Source of the DNA: Boothiomyces macroporosus | Taxonomy: Eukaryota > Chytridiomycota > Chytridiomycetes > Rhizophydiales > Terramycetaceae | Reading direction: 5' to 3' | NCBI GenBank assembly: GCA_027604185.1 | Contig: JADGKB010000020.1 | Span: forward strand, 91,496-155,495 | Length of the DNA: 64,000 bases | Shown here: positions 53,598 to 63,967 of the stretch, piece by piece | Numbering within the stretch: the first letter of the stretch is position 1 | Layout of the letters: each line of letters opens with the position of its first letter | Notes under the pieces: generated by a model | What the model saw: only the letters and a program-made list of their open reading frames with translations | The model's database searches: none | Told to the model about the DNA's origin: nothing | Translations under genes and position numbers: made by a program

Positions 53598-55379
53598 TTA
53601 TTCAAATGTGATATCTGCCATTTTCGTCTGATTTTCCTCATCATAGATTTTCCTTGAATCTTGAGTAGTGCTCTTCATCATTTCTTCCAATGCTTCCGGT
53701 TTAGTGATATTAGGAATGAAAGGCGGTTTTAATCCTCTGTTCTTGACTACCATCCAAGATATATCTTTGAACCATTCTTGGCCCTCAAGTTCGGTAATTC
53801 CGTGCCGACAGCATAACCTAAATGACATGTCAGGATCCAAGAATTTAGAAATTACAGTTTTCGCAGCTGGGGATATGTCTGCTGTCCAAGGGATTTTGCC
53901 TGATAAAATGTTTTTGTATGTGTTCTGAATGGATGTAGCGTAGAATGGCGTTTTCCCCACCATTAATTCGAACGCAAGCACACCAACTCCCCACCAATCT
54001 GGCTGGTAGGTGTAAAATTGTTCCTGCAAAATTTCTGGAGCAACATAGTCTGGCGTCCCACATAAGGAGTTGGTTTTTCGCTCCAGCCGTTTAGCTAATC
54101 CAAAGTCTGCAACTTTAATGTGTCCGTTAGCATCTAACAAAATATTTTCCGGCTTAATATCTCGATAAACGATGTGATTTGAGTGAAGGTAGTCAAGGAC
54201 CGTACATAATTCACTCACATAAAATCTAGCATCATTTTCAGAAAATTTCTGATTAGTCACCATATACCTTTACTTGATGTAGTGCTTTGTACAAATCCCC
54301 GCATGCTGCATATTCTAGAACAAAAAACACATGGGCAGGAGTTTGAAATATCTGAACCAACTCCACCACGAAATTGTGTCTAATTGGTAAATGAACTGCT
54401 CTCTCATTTACTAGCTGAGTACGCAAGTCCAGTTCCTTTATAGATTTTTTGGTTATTGCCTTCAAAGCATAATATCCACCAGATGCAACTTTGAGTTTCA
54501 CGAGATATACTTGGGCAAAACCACCGGATCCAATCTTTCGGATAATATTATAGTCCTCTAATCTATAATTTATAGTTTTGGGCTGAAATTTCCTAAACTC
54601 TTGGGCAGACAGATTTCTTTTATGCGCTAGAAGACGGCTATTTATCGGATTAGCCTCCAATTGTTTCAGCTGAGATGATCCAGGTAACTGAACTGACCCA
54701 GTTCTTTCTCTAAAGAGTTTGTCTGGAGTTCCGGCCAATGGAGACGCGTTCGATGGGCTAGTTGTTGATTCGATACTACCGCTGTATGCTGATGTCAATG
54801 TTGAGGAGCTTTTGCCCTTTCCAGATAACTTTGTTTGTATATTAAGCGCATAAGCAGACACAGTACTTTTTGCACTTTTGAAAAGCTTCCTGGTATTTGA
54901 AGATCCTCCCTCACCATTGCGCTGCTCTTTAATATCTGTCAGCAGTTTTGATGATTTGGCGCATTCACCCAAGTTTGAAATTGATTTTGTGCCTTTTTTT
55001 AAATATTTTGAATCGCCTGATAGAGACGTGGTGCTTTGCGCAGATAGCGTCGCTGTGGATGAGATTTGCTTTTTCCCCTTGTTTAGAGCCAGGTCAGACA
55101 CCATATCTGCCAATATATCTTGGCTTTCCAATCCATCATCCATTATTGTACATAATGTACTTCCGATGCTCGTGTTGGCAGAGATATGTTTCAATGGCTT
55201 TTGAATAGATCCGCTGGAAGAGTGCATATCCTCGAAACTGAATGGTATTCTAGGTTAGAGAGCAGATACTTGACTGGGATTCCGAATGATTTCGACTTTA
55301 TGAATTTTGGCCTGACCGAATCCTTTGTCTCTTTCTGAGAAAGTAAGTCGTCACTCTTTTCATTATAAATTTCTTGCAT
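53598..55379 (-). CDS. PKA-like AGC protein kinase with long Ser-rich N-terminus
   Basis: Exons 53598..54248, 54274..55249, 55270..55379 (minus), introns 25 and 20 nt; 578 aa. After ~260 disordered Ser/Thr-rich residues comes an AGC kinase: Gly loop IGSGGFAQVYLVK, Lys in YYALKAITKKS, catalytic loop IVYRDIKPENILLD (YRD as in AGC kinases), DFG in VADFGLAKRL, activation loop NSLCGTPDYVAPEIL, then PDWWGVGVLAFELMVGKTPF. The tail WFKDISWMVV, LKPPFIPNI resembles PKA catalytic subunits, but the C-terminal FxxF is missing. It is probably cAMP-dependent kinase-like. The intron between KALHQ and KFSENDARFY restores the kinase core. Confidence 0.87.
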
Positions 55380-55964
55380 TATTGGTAAGTTTACGGTGCA
55401 CTATGGTATTGATATATAATCCTTTCTTTTTATAGGTTGGCATATATCCACGGCTGGATTTCCACTCCGTCTACCCGCTGTGAGTAATCTAATGTGTGGA
55501 ACAACAAACAACTGGGTGGGTGGATGCAATATTTGCAATCCCAGTGGAACAAGGAGGTTTATCCACAGCATACCGGAGCCAAATGCATCGAAAGCGGATT
55601 AATCCGGTAGCGGAAATTGTTAATGCTGGAAATTGCATTTCCCAACCCACTGGCTTACAAGTCATTTTTTGAAATAATAATTAATGGGGTATGGGTTGCC
55701 ACACTCCTTCCTTTTGGGGAATGGCACTCCAACTCAAAGAGACCCGGTATTATTTTAACTACGGCAAATTGAGGCCCTAGATCAATAGATACCGCCATTA
55801 CATAATCGCACTCATCCCACTTACCACCCCATTTCGTGCGGATTTGCAGTCGGAACATTTTGATTAGTTGGGGTCATGAGGGTTAGGGTTATTTTTTCTG
55901 GAGAGCGACCAAACCGAGTATTTTCTACTCCAGAAAAAATTGTTCCAAAAAACCAACTTTTATC
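55380..55964. promoter_or_regulatory. Divergent promoter region, PKA-like kinase / velvet
   Basis: 585 nt. Contains a telomere-like GGGTTAGGGTTA at 55879..55890 and a perfect 12-bp inverted repeat just downstream. A short minus frame (55655..55858) is not called. The two divergent genes may be co-regulated; both are signalling components. Confidence 0.4.
55892..55939. repeat. 12-bp perfect inverted repeat upstream of velvet
   Basis: TTTTTTCTGGAG at 55892..55903 and CTCCAGAAAAAA at 55928..55939, 24 nt apart, ending 25 nt before the velvet start codon. It could be an operator for a dimeric regulator or a stem in the 5' UTR. Confidence 0.6.
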
Positions 55965-57763
55965 ATGTAAGCAACGTATTTTACTGTAGGCAATACAAGT
56001 TGACATTACGGCAGCAACCCAAACACTCCAGAATGTGCGGATTTGGCGAAAAAGGTAACTGCTAAAATTAACCCAAGTCGATAGAAGACCAGTTGACCCT
56101 CCACCGATTATTGTAAGTGGTTGATTAACTCAATAGCAAATGGAAGGTGTGGAAAGTGACGGGTAATCGTTTATTTAACCCAGAAATGGAAAAGCTCCAT
56201 ATTACTTCATGTACGCTTCGATTCTGGGTTTGGACTCTGAAAAGGAGATACATTTGCTTCGAGATGGAAAAACTCGCTCTACAACCGGCTCAATCGTATC
56301 TTCCATCTACAACTTGAAAGATACTGAAGGAAGGGACGGCTCTTATTTCATTTTCCCCGACTTGTCGGTGAGAATGGAAGGGACGTACCGGCTGAAGGTA
56401 TTTTCAGTTTCACGCAGTTTTCCATGTATAAAATAGTAGATAGTCAAGTAGTATACTGCACTTCGATCATTTCTGATCCGTTCAGTATTATTGTGCTAAC
56501 CTAGATGTTTACCCAGCCAAAAAATTTCCAGGAATGGAGGGTACTCTTTTCTAAACTTAGAATCCACACCGCTATCAAAAACATTTGCAGAGCAGGGATT
56601 GAAGATAAGAATACGAAAGGAAGTGCGTTCTCGCGCGGTCAAAACAAAGTTCAGAGAAACTCCAAATGATCCGCCGCCTAAAAAAAGACTTCGAGCTCAA
56701 AATTACGAAATCAACTATGAAACTAAAGACACTGAATCTGAGAACGAATCTGTACTTGTGACTAATGCTAGATCAATGAGCCATCTACAGTGGATTCAAA
56801 GGTTTATGAAGAGCCCAAGTCGGCTAAAGGTTATTTCAAAGACCGACCAATAGATAGTCACTACCCACCTTATGAAAGACCTCCTTATATGGATAGACCT
56901 CCTTTAGATAGGCCATATGAAAGACCGCCACCCTATATGGATCTTCCAAGACCACCTTACGTAGAACCAAGACCACCTTATGGAGAAGCAAGACCACCTT
57001 ACGGTGAAGTTAGACCACCCTACGGGGACGCGAAACCGCCTTACGGTGAAGTTCGACCGCCTTATGGTGAAGTTCGACCACCATATGCCGACCACAGTCG
57101 ACCGCTGGATAGAGATCGCCCACCCTACCCATATCATGACCCACGAGATCGTCCTCCATTTTCAGATCCTAGGGAAAGGCCACCATATTCCGGCTCTAAA
57201 TCACCCTATTCAGACTATAAACCGCCATTTGATTACAGAGATAGACCGCCATATCCCGCAAGATATGAACGTCCGTATTACGATCCTTATTCACGTCCAC
57301 CATATCCATACTATTACCCTCCACATGATCCATACTACAGTTACTATCCACCTCCACCTGTTAGTCACACTTCTGGTCAGCTTCGTTCCCCAAGTCTGTT
57401 TCCTCCTCATCATCCAGGATCTGGTCCACAGTTGCCTCCACCAGGATCTGGTCCACAGCTGCCTCCACCTAACGGACATGCAATTGAAACGAATAATCTT
57501 CCACCTATCCAGTATTTCAATGAGTATAAAAGCCCTACACCATCTGATAAATCAAATGATAAGGAAAGAAGGCTTCCTCCAATCTCTGCCTATCACCCAC
57601 GGTACGAGCCGCTGCGTCATTACACTGAAGGTATCTTTTGACTTAACAAGATGAAAAATCTGTAGAAACTAAAATTGAAAGTACGCAACAAGATCATGAG
57701 CCAGTAAAAGAGCCCGCCGAAGCAGTAGTGAAAGAAGAGGTAGATGAGCTGGAAGAAGACTAA
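55965..57763 (+). CDS. Velvet-domain regulator with Pro/Tyr-rich repeat tail
   Basis: Ten exons: 55965..55966, 55990..56054, 56078..56112, 56137..56162, 56184..56397, 56418..56484, 56505..56540, 56561..56751, 56772..57630, 57651..57763; introns 20-24 nt; 535 aa. Velvet proteins are fungal DNA-binding regulators of development and metabolism. The domain is complete once spliced: LTLRQQPKHSRMCGFGEK, VDRRPVDPPPIIQ, PYYFMYASILGL, GSYFIFPDLSVRMEGTYRLK, NVYPAKKFPGMEESTPLSKT and FAEQGLKIRIRKE. The start codon is itself split, AT|G, by the first intron. A basic linker follows, then ~280 residues of RPPYxE / PPY repeats and an acidic end. Confidence 0.9.
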
Positions 57764-57798
57764 CATACGATTATCTATAATATAATCTTTTAATCAAT

Positions 57799-58419
57799 TT
57801 ATTTATCGTAAAGCATTGGCATTTTAAACTTCCATTTGTTCCATAATACATCATCTGTTGCCAATTTGCTCATAAAATCGGCAATACTTCCCATCTTTGC
57901 AGCTGCCCCAGAAAACACCGATTTGGTTGCATGCTCAAACACTTCATACTCCCCTTCGCCTTCAATAAAATTGACTGGTCTAACACAGCACCATTCCTTT
58001 TTCAAAGTGCTAATATAATTAGCGGACTGTATACTATCCCTGAACGGAGTCAACCACCCAATACTTCCAATAATCAATCTATCCATAAAAGGACGAGAAT
58101 CGCCTCCGTGGGGGTTATCAACCCCTCCACTATTCAACTGAATAAACCGAAAGTTTGATGGATGCTCTCCAATTTTCTTGTTGATTTCAGTAACAAACAA
58201 TGGTTCAAAGAGCATATTGACTGATGGTACATGTCCTAAGCATGAAACAACTACTGTAGCTTCTGATAACACCGAGTCCAAGTCGTCAAATGATTTCGTA
58301 GTCAAGTTTGGGTGAGGCGGAATGTCTTTACGTGCTACTGCAGTTACTTTATGGTTAGGTAGTAGCTTTTCTAGAATTCTGGAGCCTATTCTGCCCGTAG
58401 CGCCGAGTATTACGATCAT
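57799..58419 (-). CDS. Atypical short-chain dehydrogenase, NAD(P)-binding
   Basis: Single exon, 206 aa. The Rossmann motif is at the very start (MIVILGATGRIGSRILEKLL), followed by HKVTAVARKDI, ATVVVSCLGHVPSVN, FRFIQLNSGGVDN and WCCVRPVNFIEGEG. This is the NmrA-like/SDR_a5 ground plan of proteins that sense or use NAD(P)H; the YxxxK catalytic pair of classic SDRs is not evident. The substrate is unknown. Ends 35 nt from the velvet stop codon. Confidence 0.82.
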   Translation of the reverse strand: MIVILGATGRIGSRILEKLLPNHKVTAVARKDIPPHPNLTTKSFDDLDSVLSEATVVVSCLGHVPSVNMLFEPLFVTEINKKIGEHPSNFRFIQLNSGGVDNPHGGDSRPFMDRLIIGSIGWLTPFRDSIQSANYISTLKKEWCCVRPVNFIEGEGEYEVFEHATKSVFSGAAAKMGSIADFMSKLATDDVLWNKWKFKMPMLYDK

Positions 58420-58504
58420 TTGCGATAAATAATTTTGTCACAATTTCTATATTTGTGGTGGCTTGGTAACTCTACGTGGAAGTTCAACGTGAATCAGAGA
58501 ACTT

Positions 58505-59651
58505 TTATTGATAATATATTGGCTTTTTGTTTATAAAGTCAGTAATCTTTTTCTTTTCCTTAATAGCTAAAACCTTGCGTTTCTTTGCCATTCGTAAAAC
58601 ATAGTCGCAACACAGATACAGATCCAGCCCTTCAGAATCCATCAAATCATCAACATTTTCTGGTTCCATATACTGAATCTTCCATCTTGTTGGCAGTATA
58701 TCATAAATCGGCATATCAATAATATTGTTTCTTTTCAAATAGTTGATTATTGAATTGATTACTTTATCGTATGGCGAATTTGTTAGCTTGCCGTTCAAGA
58801 TTAAACTTGCTTGAATGAATAGTTTTAAGTCATGCGGGTCTAATTCATAGTTGCAGGATTCTATCTGTTTGTACAAGGAATTGAAATACGTGATTTCTGA
58901 TGATAAAACTCTGTTGCGCAACTCTCTATACTTTTTCGGGTTGAATTCTGTCTTTAAGATCAAGTCGAATCTTGTAGTTTTCAACTCTTTTTTCAACCTT
59001 TTCAAAACGGATCCATAATCCGAGATTTTGCATAACTCCAACAATAAATTTGAAATGAAAATGTACAATACAGTTGATTTGGTAGTTAATAAACTAGTTA
59101 TTATCGTCTTTTCTAATAATGTAAAATCAACTGATTGAAATAAAGCCAAGAGCGATATTGTGGTTTTTTGACTAATTTGTAGGGTAAAGAAATTTGCTTC
59201 TTGTATTTTCGCAAAGAGCAACTCTATCGCTTCATTGATCAAATTGTAATCTGGTTCGGTTTCAATATTTTTCAAAAAACAGGAAATAAAGTAAATACAG
59301 ATTTCATTATTCCGGTATTCTAAATTAATATAGGTTACCATAATCCAGAATTAAATTAAAATCCTGCATTCTGAAGAGCGAGATTATAAATGAAATCCCT
59401 TTAAGTATATGCTGGTTATCATGGTAAAACAAGTACAACAAATCCAAAACGAGATCAAAGTCATTCTTGTAAACCTTTATGGTCTTGTATAATTCCAATG
59501 TAAAGAATAGTTTCGTTTCTTGTGATTGGTCATTGATTAGAAAAGATTCTTTCATATCCAAGAGAAACTGTCTGTAATCCGTTATATTGGCAGTGAATTG
59601 CTGGAACTGCGGTTGGGTCTCTTTTGTTAAAATGAAGGATTTGAGATTCAT
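58505..59651 (-). CDS. Helical hypothetical protein
   Basis: Exons 58505..59319 and 59339..59651 (minus), one 19-nt intron joining LILDY-EYRNNE; 375 aa. Rich in Leu, Ile, Asn and Lys, almost entirely alpha-helical, with a charged C-terminus (YVLRMAKKRKVLAIKEKKKI). The base composition is more AT-rich than its neighbours. I recognise no domain. The next gene (RAP domain) has similar composition, so an organelle-RNA role is one guess, but weak. Confidence 0.65.
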
Positions 59652-60188
59652 ATTTCGGTTTTCTAATTTTCGGACAAGAAATATTTTCTCAGTTTGTTAT
59701 TTCAAAAGCGAATGGAATTCAAAAATTAATACAAGATGGGATTCAATGAAGACACTAATTCAATTAAAGCGCGGGTATCAGAGATGGCATTGGGTGATGA
59801 AAGAACAAGGCAGATTGTTAAACAAAGTGGATTGTTGAACAAGGCAGACTGTTGAACAAGGCAGATTGTTAAACAAAGTGGATTGTTAAACAAGGTGGAT
59901 TGTTAAACAAGGCAGATTGTTGAACAAGGTGGATTGTTAAACAAGGTGGATTGTTGAACAAGTCAGTCTTTTAAAGAACTGAACTGTAAGTAAACCATCA
60001 GTATAAATCTATTTTCGTGTCACAGTGTATTTTTCAACACTCCAAGTGAGCTGGATTAGATTTATTCATCATTTGATTGTATTCTCCCACTCTGCATTCG
60101 TTGGAGAGTAATTGAACACAAAGAAAAAAGAAAAAAATTGAATTTAAAGGTTTGTGGCTTGTGTGGCTAAAGAAATCTTTCTCACCAA
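59652..60188. other. 537-nt region with a 17-bp minisatellite
   Basis: Separates two divergent genes. A short + frame (59736..59855, 39 codons: MGFNEDTNSIKARVSEMALG...) reads somewhat protein-like and runs into the 17-bp array, which breaks it with stops. The rest is AT-rich promoter-like sequence. Confidence 0.5.
59804..59973 (+). repeat. 17-bp minisatellite, ten copies
   Basis: Exactly ten consecutive 17-bp units of the form AACAAGGCAGATTGTTA, with two alternating variants (GGCAGATTG and GGTGGATTG or AGTGGATTG) and TTAAAC/TTGAAC at the joints. The unit length is not a multiple of three, so it is not a peptide repeat. No perfect palindrome and no spacers, so it is not CRISPR. Confidence 0.9.
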
Positions 60189-60941
60189 ATGGCAATCAGT
60201 GTAAAGACTCAAGAGCTACTCTTGAATACAACAAACAAATTATTGAAATCAAATAACATTAACAGATTCAACTTTGCATCAACTATATATACCCTGCTCT
60301 CCACTAGAAGCAGCACCACAAAGCAATTAAACCAGCTGTCAAATTACTATCGGAATAACCCACTGGATAAAAACAACTTGCTGGCTTACTACCGCTTAGC
60401 AGCAGTATTTCCTTTAAAAGTCCACTTTAAACCTACCAATGATACCCAAATGCAAGCTTACTTAATGTACCTGTCAGCAATATATTTCAAAAACAATAAT
60501 TTACAAATCGATTATAAAAAAGTAAATGATTTACGGACCTGGCACCAGCTCTACCTTTACTCTATTGTATTTAAAAAAGAAAACTTGGAAATCAAAAAGA
60601 ATTTGGAACAGTTTACGCTTAAAACAGAGAAATCCATGCTGGAAAAGTTTGTACAAAAGCATCTATACAAGCTCAAGGTAAAGGGCTACGAGCGACAAGT
60701 TACGTGCGAAAAGACAAAGTACACTTTTGATTATCTTATTGGAAACAAAGTGATTGAAGTTCAAGGACCAAGTCACTACATCTACATTGATGGATATAGA
60801 GTACCGAGTATGAAAACCAGATTAAAAACAATGATTGTCAAGCAATACTACGATTTTGAGGTTATCGAATACTTCAAGTGGAATGCAATGAGTGCTACTG
60901 AAAAAGAGGAATACGTTTCAAGAGTATTTACCACCAGTTGA
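60189..60941 (+). CDS. RAP-domain protein (putative RNA-binding, mitochondrial)
   Basis: Single exon, 250 aa. The C-terminal RAP domain is seen as YTFDYLIGNKVIEVQGPSHY, MKTRLKTMIVKQYYDFEVIE, YFKWNAMSATEKEEYVSRVF. RAP domains have a PD-(D/E)XK-like fold and act in organelle RNA processing (FASTK proteins in animals, OPR proteins in algae). The N-terminal ~170 residues are helical without a clear FAST domain. No strong targeting peptide. AT-rich and Asn/Lys-rich like its upstream neighbour. Confidence 0.8.
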   Translation: MAISVKTQELLLNTTNKLLKSNNINRFNFASTIYTLLSTRSSTTKQLNQLSNYYRNNPLDKNNLLAYYRLAAVFPLKVHFKPTNDTQMQAYLMYLSAIYFKNNNLQIDYKKVNDLRTWHQLYLYSIVFKKENLEIKKNLEQFTLKTEKSMLEKFVQKHLYKLKVKGYERQVTCEKTKYTFDYLIGNKVIEVQGPSHYIYIDGYRVPSMKTRLKTMIVKQYYDFEVIEYFKWNAMSATEKEEYVSRVFTTS

Positions 60942-61065
60942 AGTTGATAATTGAAACCGTTCGATTTAATGATATCAACAAAAAGTTTTCATAAAGTCCT
61001 TTTATCTGCTACTGAATAAAGATATCTGCTGTAAATTAGGTATCTAAATTTTTTTTGCATAAAAA

Positions 61066-61449
61066 ATGGGCAAGAGGAAAAATGTAGAAAAACTAGTGGT
61101 AGAAAACCCAGTACCAACCTTGAACCAACAAATCGCAAAAGTAAAAACGATCCGCGGCAACCAACTCTTTGACTGTACACTCCCATCAGGCGAAGAATAC
61201 CTTGTTCAACTACCCCCACAGTTCATAAACAAAGTATTTGTCAAACTAAACGGCTTTGTTATTATAGAGCTGGAAAAAAGTGGAAAGATTGATGGGCAGA
61301 TTGTGCATGTACTCTTCAAAGAGGATTTAAAGCATTTAAAGAAACTTGGACTGCTTCCTGCAGAATTTGATGATACAAGACAAGAACAAGAGGATGATTT
61401 GTTTGTTAATAATAATAGAATTGTGGATTCGGATGAAGAAGAGTACTAA
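61066..61449 (+). CDS. EIF1AD: EIF1AD-like S1/OB-fold protein
   Basis: Single exon, 127 aa. It has the eIF1A-type OB fold: QQIAKVKTIRGNQLFDCTLP, GEEYLVQLPPQFINKVFVKL, NGFVIIELEKSGKIDGQIVH, VLFKEDLKHLKKLGLLPAEF. The acidic C-terminus (IVDSDEEEY) is typical. EIF1AD works in late cytoplasmic 40S maturation rather than in initiation. It stops 4 nt from the stop codon of the convergent DEAH helicase gene. Confidence 0.9.
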   Translation: MGKRKNVEKLVVENPVPTLNQQIAKVKTIRGNQLFDCTLPSGEEYLVQLPPQFINKVFVKLNGFVIIELEKSGKIDGQIVHVLFKEDLKHLKKLGLLPAEFDDTRQEQEDDLFVNNNRIVDSDEEEY

Positions 61450-61453
61450 TATA

Positions 61454-63623
61454 TTACTTTTGTTTTTTTCTTTCTAGGAAGCGTTCTCTTGCACTCTTGC
61501 GTTTAAGTTCCACTAAATCAACTGGGCGCTCTACTTGGTTCGAATGCACTTCATTGCGTAATCCGTGCTCTTCATTGTGCATTGGGTCAATAACTTCTCG
61601 TATTGTTTGGAATTCTTCTTCCATTTTGTGGTGTTTGATGTCCACTCTTCCAAATAGCACCTTGACCATTTCAAAATCTATGCGGGATGTTATACGCATG
61701 TTTGGTCTTGTAACGAATTGAACATCGTTGAAAATCACCCAGTCAAGCCGGTCCTGATCTATTTTTGTTAACGATGATTGTGGGGACAAGAATAATAGAG
61801 TAGACTGTCCTTCCAATGACGCTATATAAGGATAGAAAACAGTCTTTCCTTTTTGTTTCTTTACTGTGTTCATGTAAAACCCGGAACATAGAGATTTTAG
61901 TATTGGCTGGCGACAAGATGGCGGTATCTTTTGCTTATGCGTAAGCGAGTATATTTCCAGTTTATGCTGTTTCATTGCCGATAAAAGTTGTGATCTGATA
62001 TTTTTGGCAACATTTAATGCACGATAATGAAAGAAATTGTCCCTACACCAATCTTGACTGTACCCACTATCCCTCCATGCATTATAAATATTAAGAAAAG
62101 TAACATGATCGCCAGAAGAATCATAAAACTCTTGTCTCTTTTCTTCGGCTAATGCTTGATCTTTTTCCGATCTGGGTTGAATGTAAAAATCTTCAACTGA
62201 TAGTAAAGCTACAATGGTGCACATTTCATCACTGCATTGGAAATCTTGACTGCTTGAAATTAAACATCTAGATAGAAATGGAGAAACTGGAAAATCAGAC
62301 ATGATCTTTCCTAAATGGGTAAGTCTGTTTTCTTTATCTACTGCTCCTAGATAGAATAATTGCTTTAAGCCAGTTTGTACCAACTCTGGATCCGGTGCAT
62401 CAATGAAATCAAAGTTAAGCACATCCTTGATTCCAATTTTGAGCAAATACAGTATTGTTCCAAGTAAAGAACTTCTTTGAATCTCTGGGACTGTTGTTGG
62501 ACTCATTTCTTGAAAAGCTTCTTTGCAATACAGTCTGTAAACTTTACCATTCTCTGTACGACCAGCACGGCCAGCTCGTTGTGTTGCTGCAGCTTGGGAT
62601 ATGGGAACTACGAGTAGCGCATCCATATGTGTTTTATGATCATACATTTTCTGTTTTACAAATCCACAATCCACTACATATCTAATTCCAGGCACTGTAA
62701 CGGATGTTTGTGCAATATTAGTAGCCAAAACAATTTTACGCACTCCTTTGGGTGTCTTTTCAAAGATTGCTTTTTGTTGAAGTGTTTCAAGAGATGAATA
62801 AATCGGATATACAACCATATCCTTAACTGAATCCTAGATTAACAATGGTTACTCTATGGCGAACAAGGTTATAGTTCAACTCTTTGTGCAAATCTAGTAT
62901 ATTTTTAGCACACCGTTCAATTTCTTGCTGCCCTGTCAAGAACACTAATACATCGCCAGGCTCCTCCGTCTTGTGTATGTGCATTACAGTTTCAACGCAT
63001 CGTTGAACAAACGTTGTTTTCAGTGTTTGGAATTTAATTGTTTTCTGCCAAAGGACATCAACCTCAAACATTCTTCCTGGTACTGAAAACACTGGTGCAT
63101 CAAAGAAATCCTGAAACTTTTCAATATCCAGCGTGGCAGACATGATTATCACTTTTAATTCTGGTCGTTGTTTGCAAGCTCGTTTTAACAGTCCAAACAG
63201 CACATCTGTATCCAAACTGCGTTCGTGTGACTCATCCAACATGATACAGTTGAATTGTGAGATTAATGGATCCGTTGTGCATGTTCGAAGTAAAGTACCG
63301 TCAGTTAGAAACTGTAGTTTTGTGTTTTTAGAAGCTACTTTTTCAAACCGAATAGAGTAACCCACCAAGTCACCAATTTTAGTCCCAGTTTCTTCTGCTA
63401 CTCTGTAAGCTGCTGATATAGCTGCGATTCTCCTTGGTTGTGTAACTGCAACGATGGCATTCGGAATTCCTTCCAGAATGTATTGTGGTAACTGAGTAGT
63501 TTTACCTGACCCTGTGTCACCAACTACTACAAGTATCTGGTATTCTCTTATCGCTGCAATCAAGTCCTGTTTGAAGGGAAAGATTGGCAGTGATTCCCGC
63601 TGTTCCTGCATTTTGTTTTTCAT
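61454..63623 (-). CDS. DEAH-family RNA helicase with DESH box
   Basis: Exons 61454..62833 and 62853..63623 (minus), one 19-nt intron; 716 aa. Motifs in order: I VVGDTGSGKTTQLPQY, Ia TQPRRIAA, II MLDESHERSLDTDV (Ser in place of the usual Ala), III SATLD, then VFLTGQQEIE, V ATNIAQTSVTVPGI, VI QRAGRAGRTENG. A ratchet and OB-fold C-terminal region follow (LFYLGAVDKENRLTHLGKIM, DHVTFLNIYNAW, DWVIFNDVQFVTRPNMRITS). It is close to the short DHX33/35/40-type helicases; the exact orthologue is unclear. The start at 63623 follows a T-rich ACAG, so an upstream exon remains possible. Confidence 0.9.
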
Positions 63624-63967
63624 CTGTAAAAAAAAGTTTATAGAGATTTGTAAGGTATATAGAGATTTTATAGATTTGTAAGGTTTATAGAGATTTTATA
63701 AAGATTTGTTTATAGAGATTTGTTTAAAGTTTAGCAAGATTTTATAAAGATTTGTTTATAGAGATTTGTTTAAAGTTTAGTAAGATTTTATAAAGATTTG
63801 TTTATAGAGATTTGTTTAAACCCTATTTCTTTCCGTCTTGCAGGTATTCAATTACTGGAACTTTGGCCATCGTGAACGATATAAAAAACTTCTGGATTCA
63901 TCGAATATCAACATCCACAGGTGATCTACTTGATCTGCTCATTGATCAAAGTTGAACAAATTTAAAA
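63624..63967. other. Right-edge intergenic region with AT-rich repeats
   Basis: Upstream of the DEAH helicase and before a possible + gene. Holds a 46-bp tandem repeat (separate entry). A 15-codon minus frame at 63826..63873 (MAKVPVIEYLQDGKK) could be a short first exon of something on the minus strand, but no join is convincing. Confidence 0.4.
63692..63822 (+). repeat. 46-bp AT-rich tandem repeat, about 2.8 copies
   Basis: Units begin at 63692, 63738 and 63784 with GATTTTATAAAGATTTGTTT and differ at one position (TTTAGCAA / TTTAGTAA); the third is cut after TTTAAA. Shorter degenerate TTATAGAGATTT copies extend left to about 63635. Confidence 0.85.

Noticed and set aside
55655..56006. Minus-strand small proteins in the velvet promoter
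   Set aside because: Short frames without homology, overlapping the conserved velvet N-terminal exon on the other strand.
59804..59973. CRISPR-like array
   Set aside because: Units are directly abutting with no spacers, 17 bp long, in a eukaryotic setting.
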